Source: Dactylorhiza incarnata
Lineage: Eukaryota; Streptophyta; Magnoliopsida; Asparagales; Orchidaceae
Direction of reading: 5' to 3'
NCBI GenBank assembly: GCA_033032865.1
Contig: JAWHQI010000328.1
Location: 1,922,001 to 1,986,000 of the forward strand
DNA: 64,000 nt
Numbering within the stretch: the stretch's first letter is position 1; each line of letters starts with the position of its first letter. Positions 56,851 through 64,000 of the stretch are shown here, piece after piece. The notes beneath the pieces are model-generated. The model saw nothing but the letters and a program-made list of their open reading frames with translations. It was not told the origin of the DNA and did not search any database. The translations under genes were made by a program, and so were the position numbers.

Positions 56851-58095
56851 ATGGCTGGTGGAGATCAGAATCGGGAGATGAGATCCATGAAACTTCCAAT
56901 CTGCTCAAAGGAGAACTTTCCTATCTGGAAGGAAAGGGTTAGGCTGTTCATGGAAGCGGCTGATCCAAGAATCTATCTGACAATCCAACAAGGTCCCTTT
57001 ATCCCTACAACTGCTTCCACCATTGATCCAACAAAGAAGGTGGTAAAGAAATATGAGGACATGACCAAGGATGAGCTAGCCTTGGCAGGCCTAGATAAGA
57101 GGGCACAAATTGTCATTGTAAATGTCGTAGATGACTCAACCCTCCAAAATCTGATTCACTGCAAAACGGCCAAGGAGATGTGGGACTCCCTGATCGTATA
57201 CATGGAGGGTACTAAAGAGGTAAGGGATGATATAAAATACCTTCTCAACCAAGAGTATGAGGCCTTCAAGCAAGGCAAGAATGAAACAATCTCCAACTGC
57301 TATGAGAGATTTTTCCAGATAGTGAATGGTCTGAGAAACTACGAAAGAGAGTTCACCAACTCTGATCTAAACGATAAGTTTCTCAGATCCCTCACAAAAG
57401 AATGGGACATCAAAATATGTGGCATCAGAGAGATGGGTCAGCTGGGCGTCATGGAGCCCAAAAATCTATATGGGAAGCTGCTGTCTCATGAACTTCAGCT
57501 CAACGCCAGGAAGGCTGAAGAAGAAAGCTCAAAAGTGAGCTCAAGAGAGAGATCTATGGCTCTAAAGGCTGAGAGAATCAGAAGAGCCAAGTGCAATACC
57601 TCTGCAACTCAGAGCAAATCTGAGAGCAGTGAAGAATCAGAAGCCAGCTCTTGTGATTCTGATGATACTGATAGAGAGGTGGCCCTCCTCTCAAAACAGT
57701 TCAGGAAGCTGCTACACAGAAGGAGGAGGGATAGTCACAAAAACTCCTCATCAAGATCCAGATGATATGACTATCATGATAGATCCAAAGCTCCCAGGGA
57801 GGAAAGGTATAGATCCAACTCTAGTAGACATGATTTAAATAATACTATTTGTTATTCCTGCAGCAAAATAGGTCACATGGCTGCTGACTGCACCTCTAAG
57901 AAGAAGGAGCCAAGGAACCATGAAGAAAGAAGAAGCTCAAGGAGCAAGAGGAACTCTGAGAAAGGGTTCGTGGCCAAGAAGACCAGAACATTGAGTGACT
58001 CTGACTCAAGCTCCTCTGGGACTGAGGACGAGGCACTTATTGGATTGATGGCCATCAATGAAGGGAACCATGATGACATCTCCCTGGGAAGGTAA
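56851..58095 (+). pseudogene. Ty1-copia gag (UBN2 type) with CCHC knuckle, one internal stop
   Basis: Capsid/nucleocapsid protein. The frame from ATG 56851 is open for 304 codons, meets TGA at 57763-57765 (an Arg CGA codon would explain it), then stays open to 58095. N-terminal blocks LPICSKENFPIWKERV-LFMEA, then TAKEMWDSL, NCYERFFQIVNGLR and SLTKEWDIKICGIRE fit the UBN2 gag family. After a Ser/Glu-rich linker comes a complete knuckle CYSCSKIGHMAADC (C-x2-C-x4-H-x4-C, about 57849-57890), followed by a Lys/Arg-rich stretch and an acidic segment (DSDSSSSGTEDEALIGLMAIN). An extra C near 58080 shifts the frame into the coiled-coil part. Confidence 0.88.
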
Positions 58096-58603
58096 CCAAC
58101 AGAACTCCACTATCTGACTCTGATTCTGAATCAGTAGCAGACTCTTTGCATGATGATGAGGATGTGTGTGCTGCCAACAACACAGACTCAAGATCCCAGT
58201 ATGAAGTTGAATATGAACTGATAAGGAAATACAAAGCCTTGTGGAAAGCCTTCAAGGGCTGTAAGAAACTCCTCAAAATCCAGACCAAGGAGTTAGATGC
58301 CTTGAAGCTTGTTCAATCTGAGCTCCAGGAGACACCTGAGAAGCTGGCTGCTATGAGCAAAGAAGTGGACAAATTCAAGGAAGCCGTAAGGCTTAAGAAT
58401 GCTGAATTGGGACAGAAGAACAAGGTCATCAAGGACCTTGAGGAAATGTTGTTGGCTGAGAAGAAACTTGCATCCAGCTTCTCAATGCCCAAAACAATCC
58501 TGCCTATCATTGACACCTTCACTGGACAGTTCAGAGCTGGTGTTGGTTTTAATCAGGAGACAGTTAAGGGCAAAGATTCTGAAGCTAGACCTTCCTACAA
58601 GAA
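58096..58603 (+). pseudogene. gag C-terminal coiled coil of copia element
   Basis: Continuation of gag after the frameshift. SDSDSESVADSLHDDEDV is followed by a long helix (ELDALKLVQSELQETPEKL, then EMLLAEKK) and FSMPKTILPI. Closely similar to the B1 segment at 28717-29049. The frame runs on to 58661 past the join with pol, out of frame with the pre-integrase part. Confidence 0.75.
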
Positions 58604-59480
58604 GGTGCTGGTGTCAAGTCCTTCAGCTTTGTTATTACCTTCCACAAGGAGAAGTGCCTAATTAAGAAGTCCTTAGATTCTGAGGCTACCTTAACTGGCA
58701 CTAGGAGTGGGAGTATTTATTGTTTAAACTTTCTCAATACAAATTCTTCCATGCCCATTTGTCTTGTGGATGATAGTAAAAAGGCTCTCTGTGTACAATG
58801 GCACAAGAGACTTGCACACATCAACTATAAGACAATAGGCAAGCTTTTCTCACAAGACCTAGTTAGGAATGGACCTGATGTTAAGTGCATCAAAGATGGT
58901 CCATGTCAAGCTTGCCAACTTGGAAAGCAGACTAGGACAAGCTTTAAAAGCATATCTAAAAGAGAGTCCACTAGGTGCTTATTTCTACTGCACCTGGATT
59001 TGTTTGGTCCTATGTCAGTTCATAGCTTAGGAAGGAAGGCCTACACCCATGTAGTTGTTGATGATTATTCAAGGTTCACTTGGGTATTATTCCTCAAAAA
59101 GAAATCAGATACCCTAGATATCTTGAAAAAAAATTTCAGGCAGATCCAGAATGAGATGGACTGTACTGTGGTCAAACTCAGAAGTGACCATGGGATAGAA
59201 TTTCAGTCAGGGGCCATGACAGAATTCTGCCAAGAACTAGGTATCTCCCAAGAATTCTCCTCACCCAGAATTCCTCAACAGAATGGGGTTGCTGAAAGGA
59301 ATAACAGAACCTTGATAGAGGCTAGTAGGACAATGCTAAGTGACTCCTCACTACCAGAATACTTATGGGCAGAGACTGTGAATACTGCTCGTCATGTGAT
59401 ATACAGGGCTTCCATCATCAAAGATCACAAGAAAACTCCCTATGAGTTAATGAAGGTCAGAAAGACCATGAAAGAATGTA
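58604..59480 (+). pseudogene. pol: GAG-pre-integrase and integrase core
   Basis: Integrase inserts the cDNA into the genome. The frame from 58604 (FVITFHKEKCLIKK, then GTRSGSIYCLNF) enters the zinc domain with H18, H23, C52 and C55 counted from the Met at 58751. The catalytic core follows: HLDLFGPM with the first Asp, SDHGIEF with the second Asp, and QQNGVAERNNRT with the Glu, with 35 residues between the second Asp and Glu as in D,D-35-E integrases. The core ends at YELMKVRK, where the sequence changes. Gag is joined directly to pre-integrase, so the protease has been lost. The open frame continues to 59509 only because of the fused segment. Confidence 0.88.
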
Positions 59481-59980
59481 CACCTCTACGGAATGGAATC
59501 ATCACGTGAAAGACCTAGAAGAAAGGAAGCGACATAAGATGGCCTTTCCCCACGGTCCTCCTCCTCCTCCTCCAAAGAAGATCCCGAAGCCAATTGACTT
59601 CTACAGGAGAAAGAAGAAGAAGGAAACAAAGGGAGCCAGCTCCAGCATGCCATAAGGAAAAGTCTCGTTCAAAACGATTGAATGACTTAGATTTCTAAGG
59701 ATAATACTACTTCAAGAACAATTGGTCCTCTTATATAACTAGTTTGATATATATGAACAATCTTAGTATATGAACAATTATCTATGAATGCTTATAAGAC
59801 ATATGCCTGTGATGATATTGCAGCATGCTATTCTTGATATGTATGGTATTCATAAATTTGCAATTACTACTATATCTAGTTATTGCTTGCTGATAACTGA
59901 AAATGTGCCTTGCACCTTGTGTGCTTAGTTAGCACAATGCCATACAATCTTATATGGGTCTATGCTAGACATCAGATGCA
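59480..59980 (+). other. Inserted segment with accessory ORF tail
   Basis: Lies where reverse transcriptase should be. It encodes HKMAFPHGPPPPPPKKIPK and a Lys-rich end with a stop at 59653-59655, matching the tail of the accessory ORF of B1 (12132-12338). About 330 bp of AT-rich non-coding sequence follows. A downstream piece of the accessory gene has therefore been joined between integrase and RNase H. Confidence 0.7.
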
Positions 59981-60436
59981 GGTTATACAGGTTATGCAGG
60001 ATGCAAGGAAGATAGGAAGAGTACCTCAGGGACATGTAAATTCCTTGGTGGAAGACTGATCTCGTGGAGCAGTAAGAAGCAGACTAGTGTGGCAATCTCA
60101 ACAGTAGAATCAGAGTATATCTCTGCTGGGAGCTGCTGTGCCCAACTACTATGGATCAAACATCAACTTGAAGACTATAATCTAAAGATGACCAAAACAC
60201 TCCTGTTTTGTGACTCTTCAAGTGCAATTTCAATTGCTAAGAACCCTGTATCCCACAGCAGGACTAAGCATATTGAGATCAGGTATCACTTCATCAGGGA
60301 GCATGTGGAAAATGAAGATATCACCCTTGAGTTTATCCCAATAGACAAACAAGTGGCTGATATATTTATAAAGCCCCTAAATGAAGCTAAGTTTAATTTC
60401 TTCAAATTCCAACTGGGGATGTTAAACTTAGAGTAG
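59981..60436 (+). pseudogene. pol: RNase H fragment
   Basis: RNase H removes RNA from the RNA-DNA hybrid. The frame starts DAGYTGYAGCKEDRKSTSG (first Asp), continues LISWSSKKQTSVAISTVESEY (Glu) and CDSSSAISIAKNPV (second Asp), then HIEIRYHFIREHV and the final DIFIKPLNEAKFNFFKFQLGM, the usual end of Ty1-copia pol. It is intact to its stop at 60434-60436 but has no start or reverse transcriptase attached. Confidence 0.88.
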
Positions 60437-60824
60437 TCCTCTACTTTTTTTTCACTAATCCATTTCTAGATGCTTGGTTAGAAAATCTCTCAAGATTTGG
60501 ATGAACTATGACCGAGCAAGGGGGAGCTTTGACTTTTGTCTACTTAAAGAAGAGCTCCAGGAAAGAAGTCAAAAAGGGGGAGAAATACCTCAAGTTGAAA
60601 GACCTCACAGATAGGGGGAGTAAAGGTGTAGGGGGAGCAAAGGTGTAGGGGTATCCACAAAAGAAGAGACATCAAATCAAGGGGGAGCTATAAGCCTAAT
60701 GTACTCAGAGAGTTCAACAAAGATAAGTACAATCTTACATGCTCAAAAGTTAAGATTATAATATTTGTTGTCAAGTGAAAGTAGTCTTGAATTGAGATTC
60801 TGACTTCTTCAAATAGGGGGAGAT
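60437..60824 (+). other. 3' untranslated region with polypurine tracts (copia element)
   Basis: Contains GGGGGAG five times (near 60520, 60576, 60614, 60631, 60681) and a final AAATAGGGGGAGAT at 60811-60824 next to the LTR. Only the last is the expected primer for plus-strand synthesis. Repeated tracts of this kind are known in SIRE-type elements. Confidence 0.8.
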
Positions 60825-62789
60825 TGTTGGGAATCTTGCCCACATGATTCCTGATTTGAAGAAGTCACCATGTCAAGAAAACTTCACTTTATATTTGATC
60901 ACTTCTCTAGCTTATAAATCTCAGAAAGTTAGTAGAACAAGATTCGTCGAACGCAGAAGTAAGTTCGTCGAACAAAGAATAGAGTTCGTCGAACGCTGAG
61001 AATTTGCGAGTTCGTCGACCGCTGAGAATTGGCGAGTTCGTCGAACGCAGAAGCAAATCGTCAAACTCAAAAGGAAGATCGCAGACCGCTGAGACTTGGC
61101 GAGTCAGTCGACCACTGAGACTTAGCAAGTTCGTCGAACGCAGAGATGGGATAGAAGAATGAAGCTTGTCGAACGTAGAATGTTGTTCGTCGAACAAAGA
61201 TTGTCGTTCGTCGAACACAGAGAAGAATGAAGACAAAAGGAAGAAATGTCGTCAAGAAGACGCGGTATCGTCGACATCACCAAAGTGGCCTTGTCTTCGA
61301 GAAGTTGAAGAAGCCTTGTCGCTAAAAAGGCTAAGTATGACTTATGGCGGTGAACATCGTCGTAAAGAAGGCATGTCATCGAGAAGGCTGAAGAAGATCA
61401 GCTGAAGACAAACAGTTGCTAAAGTATGTTCTGACAACATGTTATCACTCATGTCAACGATAGAACAACGTGATTACAATGATAGTCAGCAAGAGAGAAG
61501 CTCTCGATGACACAGCCAGAGACAACATATCGTCGTATATGCAGAAGCACCAGAATGTCTCGTATCGTCGAGATACCAGCATCAGAGGCAGAAGCAAGAA
61601 GAACTGAAGATCTACCAAGTTCAAGGCATCGACAAAGTCTTATCGTTGAGATATTGTCCATGCATCGTAACAATGGAAATATCGTCAAGACAGATTCAAA
61701 TATTGCGGATTTGCTGTCAGCATTTAATGCAGCCGCCTGATTGTCTAATCAGCGCGGGCTCTTAAGGAAAGGAGCGTCTGACACTTAAGGAACTTTTTCA
61801 GAAGACCATTGGGGACCTCGCAGTCTTATAAAAGAGATAAGAGGTTTCCCTAATACGGGAGGGAATCGATCAATAAAAACAAGAACTTGCGCATACCAAA
61901 AAAAGAACAGAAAAAGCAGCACAAGAAAGAAAGTGAAAAAGAAGAAGCAGTCATCTCCGTCGACTGATAAGAAGTCAATCCTCATCAGGCTAAGAAAAGA
62001 TTGAAGAAGAACTGTGCGCTCAAGATTTTATTCAGGAGCATCTTTTTCAACCTTAAGAAGCCGATCTTCAACAGGCTAAAGTTGTCAATCTTCATCCGGC
62101 AGAAGAAACAGTTTTTCTACTATAATTTCTTGTAAGGCTTGTGGGCCTATCCGTCTAGCTTGAGGGCTGGAGAGCTGTGAGGCTTGAGGGCTAGGGCAGT
62201 GGACTTGCGGGTCCGACACCATCTAGCTTGAGGGCTGGAGAGCTATGAGGCTCGAGGGCCTGGGCAGTGGACTTGCGGGTCTGACACCGTCTAGCTTGAG
62301 GGCTAGAGAGCTGTGAGGCTTGAGGGCCAGGGCAGTGGACTTGCAGGTCCGATCTTGTCGAGCTTGAGGGATCGGGTGCAGTAGGGGATTGCGGGCCAAG
62401 GCTGTAGGCACAGGACTTGCGGGTCTGTGTTGTGTAGGGCTTGAGGTCCTGAGTGTCAAACTTGCGGGCTCGGGGGCAGTAGGGTCTTACGGGCCTAGGC
62501 TGTTGGACTTGCGGGTCCGTGTTGTAAGGCTTGAGGTCCTGAAGTTTATGGCAGCATTTGCCGATCCTAGCACACTGCTGTGTAGGCGCAGAGGGACAGA
62601 GGACTACTCAAGAAACCCAGTCTTGAGGAACCTCTATAGATCTTGTGTCGTCTGGTGTGCTTTATCTGTGCTTAGCGGTGCGATATTTTTTGTTATGTGC
62701 TTGAATATTTGAAACTCGTGCAAGTTGATTAAAAAAAGAGCCCAGATTACCTAACACCCCCCCTCTAGGTGAACGTTCCATAAACAACA
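60825..62789 (+). repeat. 3' LTR of copia element
   Basis: 1965 bp, collinear with 54811-56781. TATA at 61827-61834, 68-bp repeats at about 62150-62355. Many differences from the 5' LTR fall in CG dinucleotides of the TTCGTCGAACG repeats (CG against TG or CA). Confidence 0.88.
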
Positions 62790-63062
62790 GTAATCCACCC
62801 TAGGATTTTAGAGCAATTGGAGAGCAAATGGGCATATAAGAATGGGTAGAAACCAATAAGAGTAAATATCCTGGATAGGGGAACTTGAGCTTCAGTCACC
62901 ATCGCATTCCCTAGCACCATTGCGAGCCCTTCACTGGGTAATCCATGGGAAGTCTAGGATTCACCCCAAGCCTCTGAGGTTAACTAATAATAGACAAGAG
63001 TAGTAAAGTATGAGAACTTGAAATATAATGTCCCTCCCAAATTTGGGAGAGAATGGAATGAG

Positions 63063-63450
63063 GATTGGGATAGTCCTGCGAGCGGTAGGCCCGGGATATA
63101 AGGAAGGACTGAGATAGTTCTGCGAGCGGTAGGCTCGGGTTATATGGAAGGATTGGGATAGTCCTGCGAGCGGTAGGCTCGGGTTATATGGAAGGACTGG
63201 GTTAGTCCTGCGAGCGTAGGCTCGAGTTATAAGGAAGGACTTGGATGGTCCTGCGAGCGGTAGGCTCGAGTTATAAGGAAGGACTAGGTTAGTCCTGCGA
63301 GCGGTAGGCCCGAGTTATAAGGAAGGACTGGGATAGTCCTGCGGGTGGCAGGCTCGGGTTATAATGAAGGACTGGGATTGTCCTGCGAGTGGTAGGCTCG
63401 GGTTATAAGGAAGGAATGAGATAGTCCTGCGAGCGGTTGGCTCGATTTTT
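63063..63450 (+). repeat. 44-bp tandem array of double hairpins (LARD2 3' LTR)
   Basis: Partner of 44308-44695 with the same unit and about nine copies. The paired arms GGACT/AGTCC and CGAGC/GCTCG are mostly kept. Confidence 0.82.
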
Positions 63451-64000
63451 ATAAATGTTGGTGTAAGAATTACGAGTTGAAGGCTCGGTGGTACGAGATA
63501 ATACATAATTGCATGTGCATAAGATGTGGTGGGTCTTCGGTTCTGGCTTAGTCGTCACACCAACAGCAGTTCGTTGACTCGGCAGTGCTAGTGGTTTGAT
63601 TAGGGGCTATGTTGTTTTACTGCCCGTTCGATGGGACGAATTCCCTAAACCCTGCATGGCCAATTCAGTTTAGTACGCAGGAGCTTGTGAGTACCAGGTA
63701 CTGGTATCACAGTGTACATTAGGGTCTAGGTCTGGTAGTGTGACTTACCCACCTAGGTGAGGAGACGCCCGCTCCTCTGCCACCATTTAACCATGACGGG
63801 AGGTGCCTGAGAGGTTAGCTACCTATGAAAAGTGGGAACTAAAGGTCTGTATGTACATAGTCGTGTGCGTGAGTTGCACCATTGCATTGCATTGCATTGC
63901 ATATCATAACATAGCATTCTTGCATAAATCAGAAACCTCATCGTATAAATTAGTATGGGCTCTTTTATACGATGAGTTTACCTTAGTGCCAGATCCCTTA

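Larger units (their letters stand above)
54811..62789 (+). mobile_element. SIRE/Maximus-like Ty1-copia element, pol rearranged
   Basis: 7979 bp. LTRs 54811-56781 and 60825-62789, tRNA-Met primer site, gag, partial pol and an AAATAGGGGGAGAT polypurine tract. Protease and reverse transcriptase are missing. Integrase is joined to a segment carrying the tail of an accessory ORF, then to RNase H. Gag has one stop and one frameshift. The element cannot be autonomous. Flanked by GTAAT. Confidence 0.9.
37935..64000 (+). mobile_element. LARD2: large non-coding LTR retrotransposon derivative with three later insertions
   Basis: 5' LTR 37935-45987, internal domain 45988-48894, 3' LTR from 48895 past the window end. 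Removing later insertions leaves a 5' LTR of about 6.33 kb. The 3' LTR should end about 750 bp beyond the window. No gag or pol motif. The termini TGTAAC…TCTTACA, the tRNA-Met primer site and CGAGGATGAAATT before the 3' LTR mark it as chromovirus-derived. LTR divergence by eye is several percent, clearly older than A1 or LARD1. Confidence 0.85.
48895..64000 (+). repeat. 3' LTR of LARD2, incomplete, split by two insertions
   Basis: Starts TATAAC where the 5' LTR has TGTAAC, and follows the 5' LTR to 45238 of that copy. Interrupted at 50098-51702 and 54811-62789. The solo LTR found in the 5' copy is absent here, so it came after LARD2 inserted. Confidence 0.85.

Overview
This window is plant nuclear DNA made almost entirely of nested LTR retrotransposons. 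The evidence is Athila/Tat-type Ty3-gypsy elements with a tRNA-Asp primer site, SIRE/Maximus-type Ty1-copia elements with a GGGGGAG polypurine tract, chromovirus (Del/Tekay)-like LTRs starting TGTAAC, and C-to-T type decay of reading frames. I found no host gene, tRNA, rRNA or CRISPR array. The nesting suits a seed plant with a large genome. The species cannot be read from the sequence.

Layout. (A) 1-9523: the 5' end of a minus-strand gypsy element (decayed gag 1-1057, LTR 1242-9523). Its LTR is split by A1 (1481-7824, target duplication CCGGC), a young non-autonomous Athila-type element with one ORF of 469 codons. (B) 9524-10178 and 31936-32213: unclassified flanks of B1 (10179-31935), a minus-strand SIRE-like copia element. 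B1 keeps a decayed gag but carries an unrelated accessory ORF where pol should be. B1 is split by LARD1 (14772-27719, target duplication TTCCT), a non-coding element with 5.26-kb LTRs and a 2.4-kb internal domain. (C) 32214-37934: an Athila element (5' LTR, gag, protease, start of reverse transcriptase) riddled with stops and cut by LARD2 (37935 to beyond 64000). LARD2 is an older non-coding element with LTRs of about 6.3 kb. It has collected a copia solo LTR (40695-42408, AGGTC), an Athila-like solo LTR (50098-51702, CCGTT) and a rearranged SIRE-like copia element (54811-62789, GTAAT).

How the parts relate. A1 and C share primer site, LTR ends and U5 sequence, so A1 probably used proteins of C-like relatives. 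The two LARD-type elements encode nothing recognisable and must be mobilised in trans. Their 3' internal ends match the chromovirus type. Both copia elements lack a complete pol and share the C-terminal tail of the accessory ORF.

The most unusual signal is in the non-coding 3' region of A1 (about 3465-3742). Four successive stem-loops carry an identical 14-nt loop, while their stems differ in sequence and each stays perfectly complementary. Further tandem hairpin arrays occur in the LTR and internal domain of LARD1 and in the LTR of LARD2. In several LTR families dyad-symmetric repeats lie just upstream of the TATA box.
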